From the NCBI GenBank assembly GCA_965203605.1, contig OZ241902.1:4526001-4590000 (forward strand): a stretch of DNA of 64,000 nt, given 5' to 3'. The notes below the pieces were generated by a model. The model was not told the origin of the DNA. It made no database searches and was given only the letters and a program-made list of their open reading frames with translations. The stretch is from JAPOUP01 sp965203605 (GTDB taxonomy: Bacteria > Pseudomonadota > Alphaproteobacteria > Rhodobacterales > Rhodobacteraceae). Shown piece after piece: positions 35,848 to 45,340 of this stretch; position 1 is the first letter of the stretch; every line of letters begins with the position of its first letter. The translations under genes were made by a program, and so were the position numbers.

Positions 35848-36504
35848 ATGGGCTCCCGTACAAAGGCTCTCGTTGACGCAAAGGGCCCGATCAGGGGTAT
35901 CTGGGCATATGTAAGTACAGGCCCAGATAGCCCGCGCGTGACAATATACGACCGTGTTGTCACGTCGATTTCACGTGTGATGATGTTCCTTATCCTCGCG
36001 GGCGTCTTCGTGACATTTTTCGAGGTCGTCATGCGCTATCTGTTCGCCAGCCCAACACTATGGGTCAACGAACTGACGCTATGGCTTGGAAGCATCGTGT
36101 ATCTCGCTGCCGGACTCTACACGATGCAGCGGCGCGCGCATATCCGGATCACGGCCGTCTACGACATTGTCCCGTCCAAAGTCCGCCTGTTTTTCGACTA
36201 TCTCGCGATCTTCGTATTGCTTGTATACGCCGTTCTTATGGTGATTGGCGGCTATGACGTGGCGTGGGACGCATTCATAACGTGGGAGCGCCTGGGAACG
36301 ATCTTTGACCCTCCTGTGCCCGCAACGATGAAACCTTTGGTTCTGGTCGTCACCTGCCTCGTAGCGCTTGGAGCGGTCAACAACCTGCTGGTCGACTGGT
36401 ATGGCCGCGGTACCACGAACCCGGATTGGGTCGATTCCAGTCACAACGAACTGGTCGACCGGAAGGCCGTTGAAGAAGGCGGACCGGAGAAGACGCATCC
36501 ATGA
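35848..36504 (+). CDS. TRAP transporter small permease, DctQ family
   Basis: 218 residues with four hydrophobic segments and the DctQ hallmark FEVVMRYLFASPTLWVNELTLWL. The tail is longer than average and charged. It follows the binding-protein gene and overlaps dctM by four bases. Confidence 0.92.
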   Translation: MGSRTKALVDAKGPIRGIWAYVSTGPDSPRVTIYDRVVTSISRVMMFLILAGVFVTFFEVVMRYLFASPTLWVNELTLWLGSIVYLAAGLYTMQRRAHIRITAVYDIVPSKVRLFFDYLAIFVLLVYAVLMVIGGYDVAWDAFITWERLGTIFDPPVPATMKPLVLVVTCLVALGAVNNLLVDWYGRGTTNPDWVDSSHNELVDRKAVEEGGPEKTHP

Positions 36505-38072
36505 AGTCCATCCACCTGCCGATCGCCTTCTCCGCCCTCACCGTGGCGCTTGCTCTGGTCGTCCCTCTCTTTCTGCTGGGCGACTTCCGGGCGGATCTAG
36601 GCGTCGGAACCCTTTCGCTGCTGCTGCTGGTAGGCATCTTCATTCTGCTGGTCGCCGGCGTGCCATTGGGCTTTGCCACGGGGTTTCTGGGAGCGGTCAT
36701 CATCTGGCTGAATTTTGGCGAACCGGGTCTCGGGCTGGTCATGCAGCGCATCTACGACCTGGTCGTGACACACGCCATCATTGCGGTGCCTTTCTTCATT
36801 GTCATGGCGTCCTTGCTGGAGCGCTCCGGAATAGCGAAGGACATGTACGATGCCCTGAACGTCTCGATGGGAAAGACCCGGGGCGGCGTCGCGATCGTGA
36901 CCACGGTCATGGCGGTGATCATGGCGGCGATGTCAGGCATCATTGGCGGTGAAATCGTGTTGCTGGGCCTTGTCGCGCTGCCTCAGATGCTGAGGCTTGG
37001 CTATGACAGGCATCTTGCGATCGGGACAATCTGTGCGGGCGGATCGCTTGGTACGATGATCCCGCCCTCAGTGGTGCTGATCATCTACGGCTTGGTGACT
37101 GAGACCTCGATTACCAAGCTCTTCACCGCGTCCTTCATTCCCGGGTTGATGCTGGCCGGTTCCTACATCCTCTACATCATCGTCCGCACCCGGCTGAATC
37201 CGTCGCTTGCTCCTTTGCCAAAGGAATCCGGAGCGGAAACCGAGCAACCGGACGTGAACGGGAGAATGGAGCTGATCCTGAACCTGACACCCTTCATCAC
37301 CGGCCTTGCCTGCGCGGTCATGGCCAGCGTGCTCGGAGTTGGGCGCACGGAGCAGATCGCAACTTTCATCTTTTCGAGTGCGACGGTGGCTCTGGTGCTT
37401 GTTGCATGGCTTCAGAAGACCGATGACTATCCCATCGCCAAAGGTCTGTTGCCGCCATTGATTGTGGTCGATCTGGTTCTTGGGTCAATTTACGGCGGTG
37501 TGACCGGTTATGCCGAGGCTGCGGCCATGGGTGTTGTGGCGTCGCTCCTGCTGATCTGGGTACGGAGCGAGTTGAACACGTCCATGGTGCTGGAGGGCCT
37601 GGAGCAGACATTCCGTTCGGTTGGCACAATCCTATGGGTGACATTTGGGGCAACCGTTCTGGCGGGAGCCTTCAGCCTCTCTGGCGGCAATCGTTTCGTG
37701 GCGAATGCGATCGTGGGTCTGGATGTTGCGCCGATCATGATCATCCTTGTTATGATGTTGATCTTTTTCATCTTGGGAATGTTTATGGACTGGATCGGTA
37801 TCGTCCTGTTGACCATGCCGGTCCTCATGCCCATTGTGAAGCAACTGGGCTATGATCCGATTTGGTTTGGGATACTGTTCAGCGTGAACATGCAGATCGC
37901 GTTCCTGACCCCGCCTTTCGGATCGGCGGCATTCTACCTGAAGAGCGTGGCACCACCCGATATCGATCTCCTGACCATCTATCGCTCGTTCGGGCCTTTC
38001 ATCCTGCTGCAGGCGACGATCCTCGCAATCCTTGTGGCATTCCCGCAGATTTCTCTCTTCCTCGTTCGGTGA
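36501..38072 (+). CDS. TRAP transporter large permease, DctM family
   Basis: 523 residues with 12 or more membrane segments. Family motifs: GVPLGFATGFLGAVI, VPFFIVMASLLERSGIAKDM, GVAIVTTVMAVIMAAMSGIIGGE, GTICAGGSLGTMIPPSVVLI and NMQIAFLTPPFGSAAFYLK. It forms the ion-driven transport channel with DctQ. Slightly long because of a loop near residues 230-260 (ESGAETEQPDVNGRMELI). Intact. Confidence 0.95.
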   Translation: MKSIHLPIAFSALTVALALVVPLFLLGDFRADLGVGTLSLLLLVGIFILLVAGVPLGFATGFLGAVIIWLNFGEPGLGLVMQRIYDLVVTHAIIAVPFFIVMASLLERSGIAKDMYDALNVSMGKTRGGVAIVTTVMAVIMAAMSGIIGGEIVLLGLVALPQMLRLGYDRHLAIGTICAGGSLGTMIPPSVVLIIYGLVTETSITKLFTASFIPGLMLAGSYILYIIVRTRLNPSLAPLPKESGAETEQPDVNGRMELILNLTPFITGLACAVMASVLGVGRTEQIATFIFSSATVALVLVAWLQKTDDYPIAKGLLPPLIVVDLVLGSIYGGVTGYAEAAAMGVVASLLLIWVRSELNTSMVLEGLEQTFRSVGTILWVTFGATVLAGAFSLSGGNRFVANAIVGLDVAPIMIILVMMLIFFILGMFMDWIGIVLLTMPVLMPIVKQLGYDPIWFGILFSVNMQIAFLTPPFGSAAFYLKSVAPPDIDLLTIYRSFGPFILLQATILAILVAFPQISLFLVR

Positions 38073-38836
38073 AGATGCGGAACGGGTGTGGTTGGATCGG
38101 GTAACAGGTGGATCCGATCTTGCGAGGAACCTGATCGTATATGAAAACGAAATGATCTTTCCTGACTTGATCGAGATTCGGACATCCGCGTTTTGGGAAA
38201 TGGGCTGGACCGTCGCTTCCAGTGCCGTAGACCCCAGCATGGATTTCGATGCCGTAATGGTGATGGCCATGAACGGTAATCAGGCGAAATCGGTCATCCC
38301 TGTAGGCGCGGACCTGAAGGGATCCATCGCGCCGGACAAGACGGTTATTGTTGTGGCTGCTGCGGCCAAACTCCACGACCGATCCTGGATCGGGCATCCC
38401 CAGAACCGGGTTTGCATTCATCTGATTAACAGCCCGCTTTCGGACAGCATGTCCAGTGAGGAATGCGGGACGTCAGGGATGATGGCCTCAATGTCCAACA
38501 CCGCTCCTGGTAGTTCCATGCCGACGATGAACCCCGTCTTGGAAACCCTCAAGGCGAGTGCTTTTGTTGCCAAGGCCGAATCAAAGGGGATAGCGTCTTC
38601 CAGGTCTCTTCACCGGAGCAGAGGTTGGCGCCTGTGAACATTGATTTGGCGCCGCCGAAGCTGAAATGGAACCATGTACAAGGATCTGAATTCCTGATGG
38701 ATATGGCCGAAGAACCGAAAGAGCCGATGCAGATGGCCAGGACCGTGGTGCCGACCAATCACGCGGGAAGGCCTAGGTGCGCCTCCGGTCATGGCCTCGA
38801 CTGCATGTGCGTAACCGCAGAAGCCGTGGGCCAACA
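38073..38836. other. 760 bp between TRAP and catabolic genes, no gene assigned
   Basis: Frames on both strands (for example PDKTVIVVAAAAKL on plus, TTVLAICIGSFGSSA on minus) are short and lack family features. It may be a remnant of a lost gene of the cluster. Confidence 0.35.
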
Positions 38837-39700
38837 ATGAAACTGGGTGTGATCTGCGACGGCATCAGTCGTGATCTCGCCCATACAGTCGATGTCATGG
38901 ACGAATTCGGTCTCGACTACGCCGAACTGCAGTTTGTCGGCGACACCGAGGTCGGCGACCACAGCGCACAGGAAATCCGAGAGATCGACACGCTGCTGCG
39001 AGATCGGGGCAAGCCGGTATCCTGTCTTTCGCGCCATATCTTTGCCGGTATGACGACAACCAACGATCCGGGCGACGAACTTCACACCGGGCATATGGAC
39101 GCGCTGAGGCGCGTGATCGACATGGCCCATGTTGTCGGCAGTCCGCTCGTGCGGATCATGACCAACAGGAAGGAACAGATCCTCTGGGGAAGAAACGGTG
39201 CGGAGACCTGGAACATCGCCGTCGGCGCATGGGACAGGACATTGCGCCTGATTGCACCGGCCTGTGACCTGGCACGTGATGCGGGAGTTACGCTCGCGGT
39301 CGAAACCGGGAATGGTACAATGGTCAACTCCAACTGGACGGCACGCAAGCTGATCGACGACCTGGATGCCGAGGATGTGCTCAGGATCCTTTGGGATCCG
39401 GCGAACTGCTGCTGGTGCCATGAAGAGGCTTTCCCGCGCGGCTATGAAACTGCCGGTGTAGGCTACATTGGCCATATCCACATCAAGGACGTGCGGGTCG
39501 ACGCGCCCTCAGCCACGCTGGAGGTCCGCCGTATGGGCGAAGGCCAGTTGGCGGATCAGTTCCGGTCGATCGCCGAGGCGCTCAGGACCGACGGTTATGA
39601 CGGCGTGATCAGTCTTGAAAGTGTCTATCACCCTGGAAACGGCGACTTCGAAGCCGGGTTCCGCCTCTGCGTCGACAGGTTCAAGGAACTCTTTGGATAG
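38837..39700 (+). CDS. Sugar phosphate isomerase/epimerase-like TIM-barrel enzyme (MocC/IolE-like fold)
   Basis: 287 residues of the xylose-isomerase-like TIM-barrel family. The metal-site carboxylates and histidines are at the expected places: LAVETGNGTM (Glu), LWDPANCCW (Asp), IGHIHIKDVRV (His/Asp) and GVISLESVYHP (Glu). The family includes IolE, MocC, tagatose epimerases and dehydroshikimate dehydratases; which reaction is catalysed here cannot be told. Four bases separate it from the next gene, so it opens a three-gene operon with the dehydratase and dehydrogenase. Confidence 0.88.
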   Translation: MKLGVICDGISRDLAHTVDVMDEFGLDYAELQFVGDTEVGDHSAQEIREIDTLLRDRGKPVSCLSRHIFAGMTTTNDPGDELHTGHMDALRRVIDMAHVVGSPLVRIMTNRKEQILWGRNGAETWNIAVGAWDRTLRLIAPACDLARDAGVTLAVETGNGTMVNSNWTARKLIDDLDAEDVLRILWDPANCCWCHEEAFPRGYETAGVGYIGHIHIKDVRVDAPSATLEVRRMGEGQLADQFRSIAEALRTDGYDGVISLESVYHPGNGDFEAGFRLCVDRFKELFG

Positions 39701-39704
39701 GGTC

Positions 39705-41582
39705 ATGAAAGCCGGAATCGCCACCGTCTCAATTGCCGGCGACCTGCCCGAAAAGCTCGCCGCAATTGCGGCGGCCGGGTTCGATGGTGTCGAGATTTTT
39801 GAACAGGATTTCATCGCTCACGACAGCGGTCCACATGACGTGGGACGAATGGTGCGCGATCACGGGCTGGAAATCATGCTGTTCCAGCCCTTTCGCGACT
39901 TCGAAGGGTTGCCGGAACCGGAGCGCAGCCGTTCATTTGACCGGGCAGAGCGGAAGCTCGACCTGATGCTGGAGTTGGGTACCGATCTGATGCTGATCTG
40001 TTCTTCGGTGCATCCCCAGGCTCTGGGGGGGATTGACCGTGCCGCCGCCGATCTGTGCGCACTGGGCAATCTGGCCGCCGAACGTGGATTGCGCGTGGGC
40101 TATGAGGCGCTGGCCTGGGGGACGCATGTCAACGACCATCGGGATGCGTGGGAAATCGTGCGGCGCGCGGATCATCCAAACATCGGCCTGATCGTTGACA
40201 GCTTTCACACGCTGGGGCGCAGACTTAGCCCTGAAAGCATCCGCAGCATTCCCGGCGACCGGATATTCTTTGTCCAGCTTGCCGATGCGCCAATGATCGA
40301 GATGGACCTGCTCTACTGGTCGCGCCATTTTCGCAACATGCCCGGTGAAGGGGATCTGGACGTCAGGAGTTTCACCCAGGCTGTCATGGCAACCGGCTAT
40401 GCTGGCCCGATCTCGCTGGAAATTTTCAACGACCAGTTTCGCGGGGGCAGTCCTCGGACCATCGCCGAAGATGGCATGAGGTCTCTTCTGGCACTCATGG
40501 ACGACGCAAACCGGATTGAACCAGCTCCTCATCTCAACATTCCATCAATGCCACCCCGAACGGAGATCGAGGGGATCGAATTCATCGAGTTCGCCGCTGA
40601 CGAGACCGAATCGAAGCGGCTCGGTGCGCTCCTGACCACATTGGGGTTTGTCCACGTCGCAGACCACATCAACAAGGATGTCTCGCTCTGGACCCAAGGC
40701 CAGATCAATATCGTCATCAATACCGAGCGGGAGGGCTTTGCGCATGCAACCTATCTGTCGCGAGGGACGTGCGTCTGTGACATGGGGCTGCGTGTCAAGG
40801 ATGCGGCGGAGACCGTGCGTCGGGCCAAGGCGCTGAGGGTCCGACTGTTTCACCAGCAGATCGACCAGGGTGAACTTGAACTCCCCGCTATTCAGTTAGT
40901 GGGCGGCGGTGTCATGCACTTTCTGGACGCAGCGAGTGGACTGACAGACGTCTGGGACGTAGAGTTCAGATCGGTAGGCAAAGCTTCTGACGGGGTTGGT
41001 CTAACCTGCGTGGACCACGTCGCCCAAACCATGAGCTACGACGAGATGCTCACATGGTCGCTGTTCTATACATCGCTCTTCAAGGCATCAAAAAGGCCAG
41101 TCGTCGATGTCATTGATCCGGGCGGTGTGGTGAGAAGTCAGGTCATTGAAAGTCCGGACGCCAGGCTGCGCATCACCTTGAACGGTGCTGACACGAACCG
41201 CACGCTGGCGGGTCATTTTGTCGAAGGACGCCTGGGATCCGCGGTGCAACATGTGGCCTTCGCGACGAAGGACATCTTTGAGACCGTGAAGCGCCTGCGG
41301 GGGCTGGGGTTCGATGCGCTTCCGATCCCTTCAAACTACTACGACGATCTTGAAGCGCGTTTCGGGTTGGACGGGGAGTTTCTGGCTCGGCTTCGGAAGG
41401 CCAACATCCTCTATGACGAAGATGGGGAAGGCCAGTATTTTCAGGTTTACACCCGGCCCTATGGCGAAGGCTTCTTCTTCGAGATCGTAGAGCGCAGGAG
41501 GGGTTACCAAGGGTATGGCGCCGCCAATGCCTGTTACAGGGTTGCTGCCATGAAGCGTCTGGTATTGCGGGTGCCAGAATGA
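39705..41582 (+). CDS. QsuB-like 3-dehydroshikimate dehydratase (TIM barrel fused to HPPD-like domain)
   Basis: 625 residues from the ATG at 39705. Residues 1-270 are a xylose-isomerase-like barrel with metal ligands in IGLIVDSFHTLGR (Asp, His), IFFVQLADAP (Gln) and GPISLEIFND (Glu). Residues 290-620 form a pair of vicinal-oxygen-chelate domains like 4-hydroxyphenylpyruvate dioxygenase (CVDHVAQTMSYDEMLTWSLF, VQHVAFATKDIFETVKRLRG, FFFEIVERRRGYQGYGAAN). This fusion is the bacterial QsuB/DSD type that turns 3-dehydroshikimate into protocatechuate in quinate/shikimate breakdown. Overlaps the next gene by four bases. Confidence 0.87.
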   Translation: MKAGIATVSIAGDLPEKLAAIAAAGFDGVEIFEQDFIAHDSGPHDVGRMVRDHGLEIMLFQPFRDFEGLPEPERSRSFDRAERKLDLMLELGTDLMLICSSVHPQALGGIDRAAADLCALGNLAAERGLRVGYEALAWGTHVNDHRDAWEIVRRADHPNIGLIVDSFHTLGRRLSPESIRSIPGDRIFFVQLADAPMIEMDLLYWSRHFRNMPGEGDLDVRSFTQAVMATGYAGPISLEIFNDQFRGGSPRTIAEDGMRSLLALMDDANRIEPAPHLNIPSMPPRTEIEGIEFIEFAADETESKRLGALLTTLGFVHVADHINKDVSLWTQGQINIVINTEREGFAHATYLSRGTCVCDMGLRVKDAAETVRRAKALRVRLFHQQIDQGELELPAIQLVGGGVMHFLDAASGLTDVWDVEFRSVGKASDGVGLTCVDHVAQTMSYDEMLTWSLFYTSLFKASKRPVVDVIDPGGVVRSQVIESPDARLRITLNGADTNRTLAGHFVEGRLGSAVQHVAFATKDIFETVKRLRGLGFDALPIPSNYYDDLEARFGLDGEFLARLRKANILYDEDGEGQYFQVYTRPYGEGFFFEIVERRRGYQGYGAANACYRVAAMKRLVLRVPE

Positions 41583-42652
41583 GTGGACTTCCTCGAATCG
41601 CGGTGGTGGGTGCTGGCCTGATCGGCCGCAGACATGCCGAATTGGCGGCCGCTTCCGGCCAACTCGCCGCGCTTGTCGACCCGGACCCGGATGCCGAGGA
41701 TCTCTCCCGGAAACTGGGAACCAAATGGTTTGTCGATCTTGATGCATGCCTGACGGATGGCATCGACGGAGCCATCATCGCAACACCCAACAGGTTGCAT
41801 TCACACCAAGGACTGGACTGTATCAGCCATGGCATTCCGGTCCTTGTCGAAAAACCGATCACGGACACTCTGGCCAGTGCAGAAAGGCTTGTGACGGCCG
41901 CCGAGAACGCAGACGTGCCCATTCTCGTTGGGCACCACCGCCGTCACAACCCGTTGATCGCAGCCGCCAAGAACGCCATCGACACAGGACGACTTGGACA
42001 GCTGACTTTGGTGAACGCCCAATTCTGGCTCGTCAAGCCGGAAGACTACTTCAGGCAGATATGGAGACGGGAGACCGGGGCTGGCCCGATTTTCATCAAC
42101 CTGATCCACGATATCGATCTACTGCGCCATCTGTGCGGCGAGATCACCCGGATCACGGCAAGTCAGTCTTCAGCCATACGTGGCTTTGAGGTAGAGGACA
42201 GTGCAGCGATCCTCCTGGAGTTCGAGAATGGGGCGCTGGGGACAGCAACGGTTTCGGACGCGACGGTCTCACCATGGAGCTGGGAATTCGCGAGTGGCGA
42301 GAACGATGCCTATCCAAAGACAGAAGTGCCTTGCTATCAGATCGGAGGAACCGATGGTTCCCTTTCGATTCCCGACCTTCGGTTCTGGACACAGCCGCAA
42401 GGCCAGAGCTGGTGGAAGCCCATTTTCAGTGAAACGCTCAGCTATGTTCCATGCGACCCGCTGCAGCGGCAACTTGAGCATTTCAACAACGTGATTTCCG
42501 GAAATGCGGAGCCGCTCGTGACCGGCCGGGATGGGTTGCTTACCCTTGCGGCGGTCGAGGCGGTAAAGCGGTCTGCCGATACCGGGCGTCCTGTGCCGGC
42601 TGTACGGACAAAGGCCTCGGACCTGACGGAACGTCGTTTCCGGATGTGCTGA
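41579..42652 (+). CDS. Gfo/Idh/MocA family oxidoreductase
   Basis: 357 residues: Rossmann start IAVVGAGLIGRRHAELAA, AIIATPNRLHSHQGLDC, the EKP motif in VLVEKPITDTLA, and a C-terminal substrate domain with FINLIHDIDLLRHLCGEI (catalytic-type Asp/His). The family oxidises sugars, inositols or quinate-like cyclitols with NAD(P). Coupled by a four-base overlap to the dehydratase gene, it may supply its ring-ketone substrate. Confidence 0.92.
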   Translation: MSGLPRIAVVGAGLIGRRHAELAAASGQLAALVDPDPDAEDLSRKLGTKWFVDLDACLTDGIDGAIIATPNRLHSHQGLDCISHGIPVLVEKPITDTLASAERLVTAAENADVPILVGHHRRHNPLIAAAKNAIDTGRLGQLTLVNAQFWLVKPEDYFRQIWRRETGAGPIFINLIHDIDLLRHLCGEITRITASQSSAIRGFEVEDSAAILLEFENGALGTATVSDATVSPWSWEFASGENDAYPKTEVPCYQIGGTDGSLSIPDLRFWTQPQGQSWWKPIFSETLSYVPCDPLQRQLEHFNNVISGNAEPLVTGRDGLLTLAAVEAVKRSADTGRPVPAVRTKASDLTERRFRMC

Positions 42653-42929
42653 TCGGGCGGGGCTGAATCTGTGACATCCACCTCAGGAACCGTGCGACCT
42701 TGACGGGACCGGCATTGCCGTCTGCGCCGACCTCGACAGGGAGCAGAGCAGTTCGTCACGTATCTGGATTGGATGCCGGGTGCACTCTCCGGGCGCTCGG
42801 CCGAAGAAAGGGGCTGCTCACTGGAGACATGCCGGACACCTTCTTGGGCTGGCGCCCGCGGACCATGCGCAAGCTGCTCGCTGGCGGAGTGATCGGGGCA
42901 ACCACAGGCCCGGCGGCCTTCGTTCCGGC

Positions 42930-43189
42930 TCAGTCATCTCCGAATGCCGCAAGTGTTCCTGCATTCATTGCCTTCAGAAACGCCGAGCGTTCGAACCGTC
43001 CCGGATCCCTGGCCACAGGGATTTCCTCGGGTGCCGTCAGCCATTTCGGGAAGGGTGCGACAAACGCGAAGCGGTGACCCGGAACGGTCCGACAATCGCT
43101 CGGTGTATCGCGGGCAATCGCCCCGTGAAGCGGGCGGGCGTGAAATTCCCGGATCGCGATGGTATCGCCCTCGATCGCGAATACCGTCA
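42930..43189 (-). pseudogene. Dienelactone-hydrolase-like protein, C-terminal part (split by IS630)
   Basis: The minus-strand frame MTVFAIEGDTI, HRFAFVAPFPKWLT, PEEIPVARDPGRFERSAFL is the typical C-terminus of exported alpha/beta hydrolases of the dienelactone hydrolase type (GHFAFVAPFP carries the His region). The N-terminal part lies on the other side of the IS630 element, at 44429-45170. Confidence 0.65.
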
Positions 43190-43191
43190 TA

Positions 43192-44426
43192 CCAAACCAA
43201 ATTAATAATGTGCCCAGAACAAGGATTGAACATCATGCTGTGTGACACGGTAATGTTCCGCGTGTGACCGGTGGCGCCGTCCTGTATCCTGTGCCTTGGA
43301 AACATGCATAAGGAGAGAACGGCATGCCTGCGAAAGTCATGGTGTCGCGCACCGACCACACACCCGGACACCTACGCGAACTGGCCCGGAAACACAGGTT
43401 CCGCGACCGCCGTCGCAGGCTGCGCGCGATCACGCTGGTCACCGGGGGCAGGCTGTCGCGGACCGGGGTGGCCTCCGCCGCCGGCGTGGGCGTCCGGACG
43501 CTCCGCGACCGGGTTGTCCGTCACAGCGCCGACGGCCCCGGCGGCCTGCGGGACGCCGCCCGGCCGGGGGCGCCGCCGAAGCTGGACGGCGGACAGGCCG
43601 GGGAGGTCAGGTCGTGGCTGGAGGAGGGGCCGGACCCCGACGCGGGCGGGCCCTCCCGCCGGGCCGTCGCCGACGTCCGGGCGCGGACCGCGGGCAGCTT
43701 CGGGGTGGGGTGCGCGCTGGAGGGCGCGCGCCGGCCGGTGCGGAGGCTGGGCTTCCGGCACATGTCCCCGCGGCCGGTCCACCCGAGGGCGGATCCCGCC
43801 GCCCGGGAGGGATTCCGCAGGGATTCCGTCCGGTTGGCGCGGGAGGCGGTGCCCGACGGGGTGGCCCCGGAGGATGTGCCCGTATACCTGCAGGACGAGG
43901 CGCGGGTGGGACAGAAGGGCATGCTGTCGAGGGTGTGGGCGCGGAAAGGGACGCGCCCGCGCGTCGTGCGGGACCACCGGTACGGACACCTGTACCTGTT
44001 CCCCCCCGCCTGCCCCGCGACGGGCGCCGCGGTCGGGCATGTCTGCGGCAGGGCCAGCACCGGGGAGACGGACCGGCACCTCCGGGAGATCGGGGAGCGG
44101 GTCCCCGCCGGAAAGCGCGCCCTGGTGGTCCTGGACGGGGCGGGCTGGCACCGGTCGAAGGACCTGGGGATACCGGACAGCGTCTCCCTGCCCAGGCTGC
44201 CGCCCACGGCCCGGAGCTGAACCCGGGCGGGACGGTGTTCCCCCTCCTGAAGCACCGGCATTTCGCCAACCGGGTGTTCGAAAGCGCGGAGCATGTCCGG
44301 GAGGTGGTCGAGCGCGTCTGGGACGCCTTCATCGGCCGGAAGGGCGAGATCACGCGGATCACCACGAGGGAATGGGCGGTGCCGTGAGATCAGGGGCGCC
44401 TATCGGCAATGATTTATTTGGTTTGG
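43192..44426 (+). mobile_element. IS630-family insertion sequence, probably inactive
   Basis: 1235 bp with inverted repeats starting CCAAACCAAAT at both ends, flanked by TA at 43190-43191 and 44427-44428, as expected for IS630/Tc1-type insertion. It carries one transposase gene with a frameshift. It lies within the hydrolase pseudogene. A 252-bp derivative with the same ends is at 47408-47659. Confidence 0.85.
43324..44387 (+). pseudogene. IS630 transposase, frameshifted and missing the third catalytic residue
   Basis: The N-terminal HTH region (GVASAAGVGVRTLRDRVV) is followed by a DDE core: VYLQDEARVGQKGMLSRVW (first Asp) and ALVVLDGAGWHRSKDL (second Asp). At 44200 the frame ends in LPPTARS because one C appears to be missing. 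In the next frame the protein continues as HGPELNPGG and VWDAFIGRKGEI up to 44387. Where active IS630 enzymes have Glu after ELNP, this copy has Gly. So even frame-shifted translation would give an inactive enzyme. Confidence 0.8.
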
Positions 44427-44428
44427 TA

Positions 44429-45170
44429 TCAGATCACTCATGGACAGAGGCGGCGTGGGATCGATGCCCTGAAACACCGGAGCCACCAACACGGCCTTGC
44501 CGGTCACCAGCGGCGGGTTTCGGAACGGATCGGGTGTGTTGCGCAACCTGCTGCCGTGACGGAAGGACTGCACCAGACGAATTGGCCTGCCGGGGTCCTT
44601 GCAGAATGCGGCATCAACCGCACCATTCTCTCTGCAATGCCGCATAACTCGTTTCGAGGCAAATCCGGCACCCGAGGCCGGCAGAATCTTGGTGCCACCC
44701 AACAAATGTCCCAGACCGTGCATCCTTTCTTGCGCAGCCTGGCACTGAATTCCGTAGTTCCATGGACGGCATTCAGGCCTTTGGCCAGTTCCAGATATCC
44801 GTGATCCAGCGCCATGGCTGTGCTGGGTCCGCCAATCAGCCAGTCGGCCTCATGCTGGGGAGACACCGCGATTTGCCCGGCATCCGTCAGGGCTTGATCC
44901 GTCAGGTAGTGGTTGCGCTAGAATCCGCTGTTGCCATGTGAAAACAGCGCGATTTCGTGTCTGCCGTTCCGGTGGCGCGTCTCTGGCGACCTCGACTTCA
45001 AAGGGACCCAGCCGCTGTTTCACTTTCGGTGAGTCACTTGGATACCAGATCCCGATTTTCACCCCATCAAACGAGATTTCACGAAGTCCGGTGGCCTCGG
45101 CAGCCAACGTCCAGATCGAGGACAAGAGGCCCGCGAAGAGCGCAAAATCAACCAGGAGCCTTTTCAGCAC
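44429..45170 (-). pseudogene. Dienelactone-hydrolase-like protein, N-terminal part (split by IS630)
   Basis: Signal-like start at 45170 (LLVDFALFAGLLSSIWTLAA) followed by REISFDGVKIGIWYPSD. A frameshift near 44945 moves to HEIALFSHGNSGF, then an in-frame stop, then RNHYLTDQALTDAG and AVSPQHEADWLIG. A further shift at about 44730 leads to GLGHLLGGTKILPASGAGF, where the nucleophile Ser of GHSxGG is replaced by Leu. Then PVFQGIDPTPPLSMSDL runs to the IS630 edge. So the gene had decayed by several lesions besides the insertion. Confidence 0.65.
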
Positions 45171-45235
45171 TGGAGGACGGTCGACAGGGCGCTGACTGGT
45201 TCCGCGACCGACGGTGGCTGACGGACGCGGTGCCC

Positions 45236-45262
45236 GTCCTCACGACTCCACCGCGCTGCGGT
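45236..45262 (+). repeat. 27-bp imperfect repeat flanking the AAA ATPase gene, copy 1
   Basis: GTCCTCACGAC-N4-CCGCGCTGCGGT. It recurs at 46754-46780 with three mismatches in the middle, on the other side of the ATPase gene and in the same orientation. Confidence 0.6.
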
Positions 45263-45340
45263 AGGATCCTGGAACACACGTATCCACTGACCAATAATGA
45301 CGGAGGTCCATCCATTTTCCATGATGCCGGTCCGATGGAA

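Noticed and set aside
43324..44387. Programmed frameshift in the IS630 transposase
   Set aside because: The shift lies in a short C-run, but the third catalytic residue is also Gly instead of Glu, so a simple inactivating deletion is the better explanation.
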